Of a stretch of 64,000 bases of DNA, positions 30,525 to 38,067 are shown piece after piece. Numbering within the stretch: the stretch's first letter is position 1; each line of letters starts with the position of its first letter. The notes below the pieces were generated by a model. That model searched no databases. It saw only the letters and a list, made by a program, of their open reading frames with translations, and was not told the origin of the DNA. Made by a program: the position numbers and the translations under genes. Source of the stretch: Azospirillum formosense (GTDB lineage: Bacteria; Pseudomonadota; Alphaproteobacteria; Azospirillales; Azospirillaceae); NCBI RefSeq assembly GCF_040500525.1, contig NZ_CP159404.1, forward strand, positions 124,001 through 188,000. Direction: 5' to 3'.

Positions 30525-32069
30525 ATGGAGGAGCAGAACCCCGACCTGAAGGCATTCCGCCAGCATTTCACCCGCGCATCGCAGGACAAGGCGCGGGTGC
30601 GCCACCGGCTGGACGACATCTACCGGCTGGTGTTCCCGCACCGTCACCTCCAGGACGGGACGGCGCCACAGGACAGCCTGGACGAAATCTTCGACAGCAC
30701 CGCCATCGAGGCCGCCGCGGACTTCTCCTCCGACATGTTGAACGCCTTCACCCCGCCGTTCACATCGGAATGGGTGAAGCTGTCCCCGGCGAAGCACCTG
30801 AAGCTGGACGCGGCGGCGCTGCGCGCGGTCGATCTGGCGATTGCCGACTACAAGGATGCTCTGTGGGAGGCCATCGCCGCGTCCAACCTGACGCAGGCCG
30901 CGCGCGAGTGCTACCGCGATCTCGCGACCGGCACCATGGCGATGCTGATCCAGGACGTGCACCCCACCCAGCCCATCGAATGCACGGCGATTCCCGTGTC
31001 GGACCTCTACCTGGAGCGCGGCCCCGGCGGCGTGGTGGATGGCCGGTTCCGGAAATTCCGCCTGCGCGCCGAGCTGATCCCGGTCATGTGGCCGGGTGCT
31101 GTGCTTCCCGAGGCGCTGAAGAACCGCCCCGCCGATGTGGAAGTTGATGTGACCGAGGGCATGTGGCGCGACTGGAGCGACCGCGGCACGGAGCGATGGA
31201 CCTTCATGCTGGTGGAGGCGGAGGGCAGCAACGTCTTCCTGAAGGCGAACTATGTGGGCGCCGGCTCCTGCCCCATGATCGTCTGTCGCTGGGACACCGA
31301 CGCCACCACCGCCTGGGGATTTGGCCCGCTCTACAACGCGCTGCCCGACATCAAGACCATCAACAAGCTGAACGAGTTGGTGCTGCGCAACGCCGACCGG
31401 GCGGTCGACCCGGTTGTCGTCTACCCCGACGACGGCGTGATCGATATCACCCAGGGCATCACCGCCGGCACCTGGATCCCCGCAGCGCAGGGGTCGGCGA
31501 AGGAAGTGAACGTCCTCGACACCACCGGCAATTTCAACATCGGCTTCATGGAGCAGGAGCGCCTGCAGAGCGCGATCCGCCGCGCGCTGTTCCAGGACAA
31601 GCCCCAGCAGTTGGGCCGCACCCCTCCGACCGCCACGCAATGGCTGGATCAGGCGCAGGAGACCGCCCGTCGCATGGGCGCCCCCGCCGGCGGGATCGTC
31701 ACCGACTGGCAGTTCGCGATCATCCGGCGATTCGCCTTCCTGCTGGAAAAGCGCGGCTCCCTGCCCAAGGTCGAGCTTGGCAACAAGGGGCCGATCAGCC
31801 TTGTCCCGACGAACCCATACGCCCGGTCGCAGGAGCAAGAGAAGGGGGTGCGGCTGAAGGCCCTGGCTGCGGAACTGGCCCAGCTTGCCGGGCCACAGCA
31901 GGCCGGATTGATCATCGACTGGTCGGTCTACGCCGGGGAGCGCGCCCGCCAGGATGGGTTGGAGGACACACGCTCCATCCGCACCCCGGAGCAGGTTCAG
32001 CAGATGATCCAGAACGCGGCGGCCATGGCGCAGCAAGCCGGCATGCTGCCGGGAGGGCAGGGGCAATGA
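30525..32069 (+). CDS. Portal (head-to-tail connector) protein
   Basis: A 514-residue protein of the T7/BPP-1 head-tail connector family. Typical segments are IYRLVFPHRHLQDG, EIFDSTAIEAAADFSSDMLN, WVKLSP, and GFGPLYNALPDIKTINKLNE. Twelve copies would form the ring through which DNA enters and leaves the head. Its length matches T7 gp8-like proteins. The ATG has GGAGG-like sequence inside the preceding gene end, and its stop overlaps the Bbp19-like gene. Confidence 0.92.
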   Translation: MEEQNPDLKAFRQHFTRASQDKARVRHRLDDIYRLVFPHRHLQDGTAPQDSLDEIFDSTAIEAAADFSSDMLNAFTPPFTSEWVKLSPAKHLKLDAAALRAVDLAIADYKDALWEAIAASNLTQAARECYRDLATGTMAMLIQDVHPTQPIECTAIPVSDLYLERGPGGVVDGRFRKFRLRAELIPVMWPGAVLPEALKNRPADVEVDVTEGMWRDWSDRGTERWTFMLVEAEGSNVFLKANYVGAGSCPMIVCRWDTDATTAWGFGPLYNALPDIKTINKLNELVLRNADRAVDPVVVYPDDGVIDITQGITAGTWIPAAQGSAKEVNVLDTTGNFNIGFMEQERLQSAIRRALFQDKPQQLGRTPPTATQWLDQAQETARRMGAPAGGIVTDWQFAIIRRFAFLLEKRGSLPKVELGNKGPISLVPTNPYARSQEQEKGVRLKALAAELAQLAGPQQAGLIIDWSVYAGERARQDGLEDTRSIRTPEQVQQMIQNAAAMAQQAGMLPGGQGQ

Positions 32070-32371
32070 GCTGGCAGGATCTGGACAAGCCGAAGCAGCG
32101 GCTGACGCCTGAGCAGGAGGCTGAGCAGCGGCGGCTGAACGGCCTGTTCGCCCGCGTCTTCGGCAGCGCGGACGGGCTGGAGGTGCTGGCCCTCCTGCGC
32201 TCCAGCACGATCGAGAAGCCCATAAGCCCCGACGCCTCGCACAGTGCGTTGGTCCACCTGGAGGGGCAACGGCAGCTTGTCCGCGTCATCGAAACGCGGG
32301 TTGCCAATGGACGCGATCAACACCCTTCTGAACTCCGGCGCGAATACCCGAGCCTTCGGCGCGACGGCTGA
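32066..32371 (+). CDS. Bbp19-like small phage protein
   Basis: A 101-residue protein with the Bbp19-type pattern ARVFGSADGLEVLALLRSST then HLEGQRQLVRVIE. In BPP-1-type phages this gene sits in the head module next to portal and scaffold genes. Its ATG lies within the portal gene end (four-base overlap). Function unknown. Confidence 0.72.
   Translation: MSWQDLDKPKQRLTPEQEAEQRRLNGLFARVFGSADGLEVLALLRSSTIEKPISPDASHSALVHLEGQRQLVRVIETRVANGRDQHPSELRREYPSLRRDG
32244..32255 (+). promoter_or_regulatory. Weaker GTGCGTTGGTCC motif copy
   Basis: GTGCGTTGGTCC inside the Bbp19-like gene, lacking the leading GG pair. It is about 149 bp upstream of the scaffold ATG, farther than other copies. May be chance coding sequence. 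Confidence 0.3.
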
Positions 32372-32392
32372 TCTGCCCGGCGAGGTGGCGTG

Positions 32393-33118
32393 ATGCTGCG
32401 TCGCTGGACCTTCTTCCCTCTGCGCAGCCCGGACGGTGGCGGCGGTTCCGGCGGCGGTGATCCCGCTCCGGCCCCCACGCCCGCACCGACACCCGCGCCG
32501 ACCCCGGCGCCTCCGCCGGCTCCCGCCGCGCCCACGCGCCCCGATTGGCTGCCGGAAGACCAGTGGGACGCGACCGCCGGCAAGCCAAAGTTCGACGTGG
32601 CCGCCGCGGTGCAGGCGCACCAGCAGGCCACCGAGCGCGCTTCGCAGGTCCCGGCCGACGCCGGCGCCTACAAGGTGGAACTGCCCGCCGACCTGAAGCT
32701 GCCGGAGGGGATGAAGTTCGAGGTCGCGGACGGCGACCCGCTGCTGTCGGCGGCCCGAACCTGGGCGCATCAGGCGGGCCTGACGCAGGCGCAGTTCTCC
32801 GGCTTGATGGGCCTGCGCGCCCAGATGGACGCCGCCGCGCACGAAGCCGCCGCCACCGCCATGCAGGCGGAGGTCACGGCTCTGGGCGACAAGGCCACGG
32901 AGCGCATCGACGGCGCGACCACCTTCCTCCGTTCCAAGCTGCCCGCCGACCAGTTCGACGCGCTGAAGGGCGCGATCGCGACCGCGAAGGGCGTGGAGGC
33001 TGTCGAGACGCTGATGAAGCTGGCGACCGGTCCGCAGCTGCCGGGTAGCGGCGGCGGGCCGGCCAGCGAGGCGGTTTCGACCGAGGACTACTACAAGAAC
33101 CTGTTCAACTCGAAGTAA
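32393..33118 (+). CDS. Capsid assembly scaffolding protein
   Basis: A 241-residue protein between portal and capsid genes. After a glycine-rich start there is a tandem Ala-Pro-Thr-Pro repeat (APTPAPTPAPTPAP, residues about 26-40), then PDWLPEDQWDATAGKPKFDV and a helical, acidic body ending in EDYYKNLFNSK, the style of T7-type scaffold proteins. The basic C-terminal end probably docks on the capsid. ATG 32393 is chosen; GTG 32390 is adjacent. Confidence 0.8.
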   Translation: MLRRWTFFPLRSPDGGGGSGGGDPAPAPTPAPTPAPTPAPPPAPAAPTRPDWLPEDQWDATAGKPKFDVAAAVQAHQQATERASQVPADAGAYKVELPADLKLPEGMKFEVADGDPLLSAARTWAHQAGLTQAQFSGLMGLRAQMDAAAHEAAATAMQAEVTALGDKATERIDGATTFLRSKLPADQFDALKGAIATAKGVEAVETLMKLATGPQLPGSGGGPASEAVSTEDYYKNLFNSK

Positions 33119-33130
33119 CGGAGCCTCCCT

Positions 33131-34072
33131 ATGGCGCTCGACACCCTGCGCACGATTGCTCTGGAGCGGAGCAAGAAGCAGCCGAAGCAGATCGACCACC
33201 TGACCGAGGAGGCGCCGATCCTGGACACCATCCCGTTCGCCTCCTCGACCCACGGCATGTGGCACGTCGCGGAGACGCTGACGAGCGCCGATTCCATCGG
33301 CTTCGTCGCGATGGACGCGCCGCTGCCGGACGTTTCCTCCACCACGAAGCTGATCCGCTTCGATGTCGCCAAGATGGGTGGCACGATCAAGGTGGCCGAG
33401 GACAAGGCGCGTGAGTATGGCGGCAAGGAGAAGTACTTCGCCGACCGTACCGCCCCGGTCCTGAAGATGACCGGCATGAACACCGAGCGCGTCATCGTCT
33501 ACGACAACCTGCGCCAGTACGCGGTGGATCGCTTCCGGGCCGGCGACACCACCCGCACCGTCTACGACGCGGGCGGCACCGGCTCGACCAACTACAGCAT
33601 CATCGCCGTGCGCTTCGAGGAAGGCGTCTGCTCGGGCCTCTACAACCCGAACGGCTTCGGCAATGGCACGATGTTCGACACCATGCCGATCAACGGCGGC
33701 AACCTGTACGACATCGGGTCCGGCGTCCTGGGGTACGGCGTGCGCATGAAGTCCGACCTGGGCTTCCAGCTGACCGGCGTCCGCAACGTCGGCGCCATCG
33801 TCAACATCGACATCGCCAACAACAAGCTGCCCACGGCGGCGATGTTGGACGACTTGCTGGCTGACATCCGCGCGACCGATTCGGGACGCACCCTGCTGCT
33901 GATGCACACCCGCCTGAAGGGCGCGCTGTGCCGCGCTTTCAAGGACAGCCGCGTTCAGCTGCGGCCCGCCGACAAGGTGATCGACCGCCAGATGGAGGCG
34001 TGGGGCGGCGTGCCGTTCATGACCTCCTACAACCTGTACGACGGCACCGAAGGCCGCGTCCTGCTGTCCTGA
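33131..34072 (+). CDS. Major capsid protein
   Basis: A 313-residue protein directly after the scaffold gene. The start MALDTLRTIALERSKKQPKQ and segments ETLTSADSIGFVAMD, IKVAEDKAREYGGKEKYFAD and GVLGYGVRMKSDLGFQLTGV match the BPP-1-type podovirus capsid family with an HK97-like fold. No protease is encoded nearby, consistent with an unprocessed capsid. GGAGC precedes the ATG. Confidence 0.85.
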   Translation: MALDTLRTIALERSKKQPKQIDHLTEEAPILDTIPFASSTHGMWHVAETLTSADSIGFVAMDAPLPDVSSTTKLIRFDVAKMGGTIKVAEDKAREYGGKEKYFADRTAPVLKMTGMNTERVIVYDNLRQYAVDRFRAGDTTRTVYDAGGTGSTNYSIIAVRFEEGVCSGLYNPNGFGNGTMFDTMPINGGNLYDIGSGVLGYGVRMKSDLGFQLTGVRNVGAIVNIDIANNKLPTAAMLDDLLADIRATDSGRTLLLMHTRLKGALCRAFKDSRVQLRPADKVIDRQMEAWGGVPFMTSYNLYDGTEGRVLLS

Positions 34073-34090
34073 CCCTGAGGAGAATCGGAC

Positions 34091-34507
34091 ATGTACAAGG
34101 TCAATGGACTGCCCCATTTCGTGGACATCCACGGGCAGAACTTCGCCAAGGCGCAGACCCTGCCGCAGAACGCCTCCGCCGACGGTAACGGGGGCGGGGT
34201 CGAGCTGTCGGGCATCAACGGCGCCGTCGAGGCGGTGGCCCGCGTCAACACCGCGGTCACCATCGCCGACACGAAGGCGCTGACGATCAAGCTCCAGCAC
34301 TCCGCCGACGGCTCGTCCTGGACCGACCTGGGCACGATCTACAGCCTGACCGCGGTGGGTGGTAACGGCGCCCTCGCCGTCGGCGCCGAGCTGGGCCGCT
34401 TCGCCCTGCCGTCCACCGTCCGCCGCTACGTCAAGGCGGTCATCTCCACCACCGACGCCGCCGCCGCCGGCAAGGTGGACGTGATCCCGGCCTATCTGCC
34501 GCGGTAA
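34091..34507 (+). CDS. Capsid cement protein, Bbp16-like
   Basis: A 138-residue beta-rich protein immediately after the capsid gene. Repeating strands (VEAVARVNTAVTIADTKALT, IKLQHSADGSSWTDLGTIYS) suggest the jellyroll-type cement fold described for BPP-1 Bbp16, which bridges capsomers. A GAGGAGAA site precedes ATG 34091. Confidence 0.75.
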   Translation: MYKVNGLPHFVDIHGQNFAKAQTLPQNASADGNGGGVELSGINGAVEAVARVNTAVTIADTKALTIKLQHSADGSSWTDLGTIYSLTAVGGNGALAVGAELGRFALPSTVRRYVKAVISTTDAAAAGKVDVIPAYLPR

Positions 34508-34517
34508 GGGGGAAGCC

Positions 34518-34730
34518 ATGAGCAAGACCGCGAAGGAAGCCTCCGCGCCGCTGAAGGTGGTTGCGCGCTACGCCGGCCACTACGGCGAGAAGCACATCCG
34601 CGAGGGCCAGACGTTCGAGCTGGCCTCGCCCGGCGACTTCGCCGCGTCGTGGATGAAGCCGGACGGCTGGGACCCGAAGGCCTCCGGCAAGGTGGAGACC
34701 CCTGCCGAGAAAACCAACACCGAGACCTGA
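34518..34730 (+). CDS. Hypothetical small head-module protein
   Basis: A 70-residue protein (MSKTAKEASAPLKVVARYAG onward) with a short beta core (HIREGQTFELASPGDFAAS) and charged tail. It closes the head operon; a strong terminator follows its stop by 33 bp. Possible minor capsid or tail-completion role. Confidence 0.55.
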   Translation: MSKTAKEASAPLKVVARYAGHYGEKHIREGQTFELASPGDFAASWMKPDGWDPKASGKVETPAEKTNTET

Positions 34731-34762
34731 CGGCCCTACCGCCTCCAGTGGCCGTTGGAGAA

Positions 34763-34793
34763 GAAGGACGCCCCACCGCCTGGGGCGTCCTTC
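34763..34793 (+). terminator. Strong Rho-independent terminator after the head genes
   Basis: A perfect 12-base-pair stem (34763-34774 with 34782-34793) around a seven-base loop, followed by TGCATTTT. It ends the head transcript and stands 10 bp before a GGTGCGTTGGG motif, implying transcription restarts there. Confidence 0.85.
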
Positions 34794-34803
34794 TGCATTT
34801 TGG

Positions 34804-34814
34804 GGTGCGTTGGG
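34804..34814 (+). promoter_or_regulatory. GGTGCGTTGGG motif
   Basis: Exact copy directly after the head terminator and 42 bp before the tail tubular A start. The position just after a terminator argues for a promoter or RNA leader element. Confidence 0.6.
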
Positions 34815-34845
34815 CCGGCCCGGCACCCGGCGGCATGGTCGCACC

Positions 34846-35421
34846 ATGGCCGCACAATCGCTCAACACCGACATCGACCTGATCAACGCCGCGCTCACCG
34901 CGACGGGCAACAAGCCCATCACGACTCTGGAGGACGCGGACAGCGAATCCGTCGTGTCGATGGCGAACTTCGAAGCCGTGGTCGGCGCCGAGTTCGCTCA
35001 CCCCTGGACCTGGACCACGACGACCCGGCGCCTCTCCCGCGTCTCGGGCGACACCGACACCATCTGGACGACTGCATGGCAGGTGCCCTCTGGGGTCGAG
35101 GTGGACCGGATCGAGGTGAGCGGGCGCCCGGTCGCGTGGGAATCCATGTCCGACCTGATCCTGACGAACGAGGCCGAGGGCGTCGTTGCGGTGGGGCGCT
35201 ACCGCCCACCGGTCCGCCGCTGGCCGGACCTGTTCAAGACCGCGATTGTGCAGCGCCTGGAGGCGCTGTTCCTGCGCGCGCTTAACGAAGACGTCGCAGC
35301 GGCGGACGCCCGCGACAAGGCTGCGGACCGAACCATTCGGCTGGCCCGCCTCGCCGACTCCCGAAAGCGCAGCCCGCGCATGCCCACCACCTCGGCTCTG
35401 CTGGAGGCTCGCCGTGGCTAA
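34846..35421 (+). CDS. Tail tubular protein A (T7 gp11-like adaptor)
   Basis: A 191-residue protein with the family start DLINAALTATGNKPITTLED, then FEAVVGAEFAHPWTWTTTTR and RPPVRRWPDLFKTAIVQRLE. It would form the ring between portal and nozzle. ATG 34846 is preferred to 34810, since the latter adds an arginine/histidine-rich extension overlapping the motif region. It overlaps the nozzle gene by eight bases. Confidence 0.82.
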   Translation: MAAQSLNTDIDLINAALTATGNKPITTLEDADSESVVSMANFEAVVGAEFAHPWTWTTTTRRLSRVSGDTDTIWTTAWQVPSGVEVDRIEVSGRPVAWESMSDLILTNEAEGVVAVGRYRPPVRRWPDLFKTAIVQRLEALFLRALNEDVAAADARDKAADRTIRLARLADSRKRSPRMPTTSALLEARRG

Positions 35422-37537
35422 AATCTGGACCGACAAGGTGAGTTTCGGAGCCGGCGAGCTGTCGCCCAACATGGCCCGCCGCTCAGACACGCAGCAGCAC
35501 GCCGATGGCGCGCGGTTGATGCGCAACGTTCGCGCCCTGAACGCGGGCGGCTTTACCCGCAGGCCAGGGAGCCGGCACATCCGTGAGGTTCCCGGCGGGA
35601 CGCGGCTGGTGGAGTTCACGTTCGCCGTTGACCAGCAGTATCTGCTGCTGTTCAGCGCGCTTCGGGTCGAAGCCTGCTTCCCCGATGGAAGCGCCGCGGG
35701 GTCGGTCACCGGCTGCCCCTGGACCGCCGCCGACGTGCAGTCGATGACCTGGGTGCAGAGCGGCGATACGGTGTTTCTGTTCTGCCGGTCCTGGCCTCCA
35801 CAGGTTCTGCGGCGGACCGGCGCGACCTCCTGGGCGCTGGAGCCTTGGGCCGCTGACGAGGGGCCGGGCGGCGCGCTGAAGCAGCCCTACACCAAGTTTG
35901 CCCCGCCCGCCTCGATCATTCAACCGTCGGCGGACGATGGCCATGTCGCCGTCGGCTCGACCGACCCGGTGTTCGCACCGGGCCACGTCGGGGAGCGCAT
36001 TCGTTACGTCGGATCAGAGATGCTGGTCACGGCGTTCCTCTCGCCAACCCAGGTAACCGCAACCGTCTTGAGCACCCTGCCGCCCTCCCAGGAACTGCAT
36101 CTTGAGAATGCGCAGGGCTTTCAGACCGGGCACATCATCGAGGGGCAGCAGACCGGCGCCAAGGGCGAGGTCATTTCCGTGGATGTGCCGAGCGGTCAGG
36201 TGGCGGTCCTGATCACGCAGGGCCGCGTCCAGTTCAAGGCGGACGAGGTGGTGTCGTCTCCGTTGGCAGCTACGAAGATCCTGTCCCAGGGAGTGATTCC
36301 TCCGCTTCCGGCCCGCGATTGGGATGAGCCTTACCTGTCGCCGGTCTACGGCTATCCGGCGGCCGGCGCGCTTCATCGTCAGCGCCTGTGGATGGGCGGG
36401 CACACCCGCCTTCCGTCCTCGGTGCTGGCGAGCCGCGTGGGCAGCCACTACGACTTCGATATCGGCACCGGCGAGGACGCGGACGCCATTTTCGAGGATT
36501 TGGGCGATTCCGCTGTGTCATGGGTTCGGCACTTCCACAGCGCCGAACACCTTCTGATCTTCACCGACCAAGGCGTCTACTACGTCCCGGAGACAGCGGC
36601 CAACCCGCTCCGCCCGAGCAGCATCCAGTTCAACAAGGTCAGTTCCAACGGCTGCGGCAGCGTGGCGCCGCAGGGCTTTGACGAGGGCGCCCTGTACATC
36701 CACCGATCCGGCGGGGCCGTGCTGGACGTGCGGGCCACCGGCGACGTGACCAAGAGCTGGACGGCCGCCGACGTGGCGCTGCTGGCCGCCCACCTGATCC
36801 GCCAACCGGTGGACATCGCGGCCACCCATGGCGCCGACGGCTTGCCGGAGCGCTACGCCTTCTTCGTCAACGCGGACGGCACGCTCGCCGTCATGCACTC
36901 CATTCAATCGCAGCAGGTGCTGGGGTGGGGGCTGTGGGAGACCGAGGGCGCCTATCGGTCTGTCGCCACGCTGGGCGGCGCGGTGTTCGCCGTGGTGGAG
37001 CGTCGCTTCAATAGCGGATCCCGCGCTTGGTGCCTCGAGCGCTTCGACCAGGCGCTGACGACCGATGGTGCGGTGATCCTGCCGGCGGGCAGCCCGGCTT
37101 ATGCGCCGGCGTTCGCTGGTATGGAGCCACACGCCCGCTCCGGCACCCACTACCTGGGTCAGGTTGATGCCGGAGCGTTTGGCCTGATCGCCGACCTTGG
37201 CACACCCGCGGAGCCGGTCGAGGTGGGCCGCCTCTTCCGCCCGACCGTCGAGACGTTGCCGCCCGAGCCGAAGCTGCCCTCTGGTGGCACCGCCGGCCAC
37301 GTCAAGCGCGTCTCGCGGGCGCGGGTCTACGTGCAGGACTCGGTGCGGGTGAAGGTCGGCGACCGCGCGATGGATGCCTATCGCGTTGGTGAGGCGGTGT
37401 CCGACCCCCCGCCGTTGCGCACCGAGTGGTTCGAGGTGGGGCTGCTTGGCCGTGGCCGCGAACCCTCCGTCATCATCACGCAAGACGAACCGCTGCCCAT
37501 GACGATCCTGGGCATGAGCATGGAGGTGATCATCTGA
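35414..37537 (+). CDS. Tail nozzle protein (tail tubular protein B-like)
   Basis: A 707-residue protein. It starts with the widespread pattern VSFGAGELSPNMARRSDTQQ followed by NVRALNAGGFTRRPGSRHI, typical of podovirus nozzle (T7 gp12-like) proteins, with a beta-propeller-like body (HRQRLWMGGHTRLPSSVLAS, ITQDEPLPMTILGM at the end). GTG 35414 is supported by GGAGG at 35403-35407. Its stop overlaps the next ATG. It forms the distal tail tube. Confidence 0.8.
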   Translation: MAKIWTDKVSFGAGELSPNMARRSDTQQHADGARLMRNVRALNAGGFTRRPGSRHIREVPGGTRLVEFTFAVDQQYLLLFSALRVEACFPDGSAAGSVTGCPWTAADVQSMTWVQSGDTVFLFCRSWPPQVLRRTGATSWALEPWAADEGPGGALKQPYTKFAPPASIIQPSADDGHVAVGSTDPVFAPGHVGERIRYVGSEMLVTAFLSPTQVTATVLSTLPPSQELHLENAQGFQTGHIIEGQQTGAKGEVISVDVPSGQVAVLITQGRVQFKADEVVSSPLAATKILSQGVIPPLPARDWDEPYLSPVYGYPAAGALHRQRLWMGGHTRLPSSVLASRVGSHYDFDIGTGEDADAIFEDLGDSAVSWVRHFHSAEHLLIFTDQGVYYVPETAANPLRPSSIQFNKVSSNGCGSVAPQGFDEGALYIHRSGGAVLDVRATGDVTKSWTAADVALLAAHLIRQPVDIAATHGADGLPERYAFFVNADGTLAVMHSIQSQQVLGWGLWETEGAYRSVATLGGAVFAVVERRFNSGSRAWCLERFDQALTTDGAVILPAGSPAYAPAFAGMEPHARSGTHYLGQVDAGAFGLIADLGTPAEPVEVGRLFRPTVETLPPEPKLPSGGTAGHVKRVSRARVYVQDSVRVKVGDRAMDAYRVGEAVSDPPPLRTEWFEVGLLGRGREPSVIITQDEPLPMTILGMSMEVII

Positions 37538-38067
37538 TGGGGATCGATCCCGTAACCCTCTCGGTCGTTAGCCTTGCGGCGACTGCCGCCTCGACCGCCG
37601 TCGGCGTCTACAGCAGCATCAAGCAGGGCGAGGCTCAGTCCGCAGCCCTGAAGGCGCAGCAGGATCAGCAGCGGCAGCGCGAGGAGCAACTGCGCACTCG
37701 CGCCATGCAGGACGAGGCCGCGCGCCGGGAGGAACTGGCGTCCAACCTCTCCACCATCGAGGCGATCCGGGCCGGTCGCGGCCTGTCCCAGACCAGCCCC
37801 ACGGCGCTCGTGATCCGCGACGACCTGACCAACGACGCGATGGACGACATGCGCGTCTCGCGCCTGAACATTCTGAACGGTGCGGAGAGCGCCCGGCAGT
37901 CGGCGGAGCAGGCCGGGAACGCGGCGTCAAACGCGCTGACGGCGGGCTACCTGGGGGCCGGGCGTTCGCTGCTGGACTTCGGGACGAGCATGGCCGGGAG
38001 CATGAGCGGCGGCACCAAAGCCCCCAAGAACATGGATGCCCTGCGCAACACCGGGAGTAAATTCTGA
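37537..38067 (+). CDS. Internal virion (ejection) protein, gp14-like
   Basis: A 176-residue protein. An N-terminal hydrophobic segment (VTLSVVSLAATAASTAVGVY) is followed by a long glutamine/arginine-rich coiled coil (QQDQQRQREEQLRTRAMQDE), then SNLSTIEAIRAGRGLSQTSP, a pattern of small podovirus ejection proteins that insert in the outer membrane. Chained by stop/start overlap to both neighbours in the tail operon. Confidence 0.7.
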   Translation: MGIDPVTLSVVSLAATAASTAVGVYSSIKQGEAQSAALKAQQDQQRQREEQLRTRAMQDEAARREELASNLSTIEAIRAGRGLSQTSPTALVIRDDLTNDAMDDMRVSRLNILNGAESARQSAEQAGNAASNALTAGYLGAGRSLLDFGTSMAGSMSGGTKAPKNMDALRNTGSKF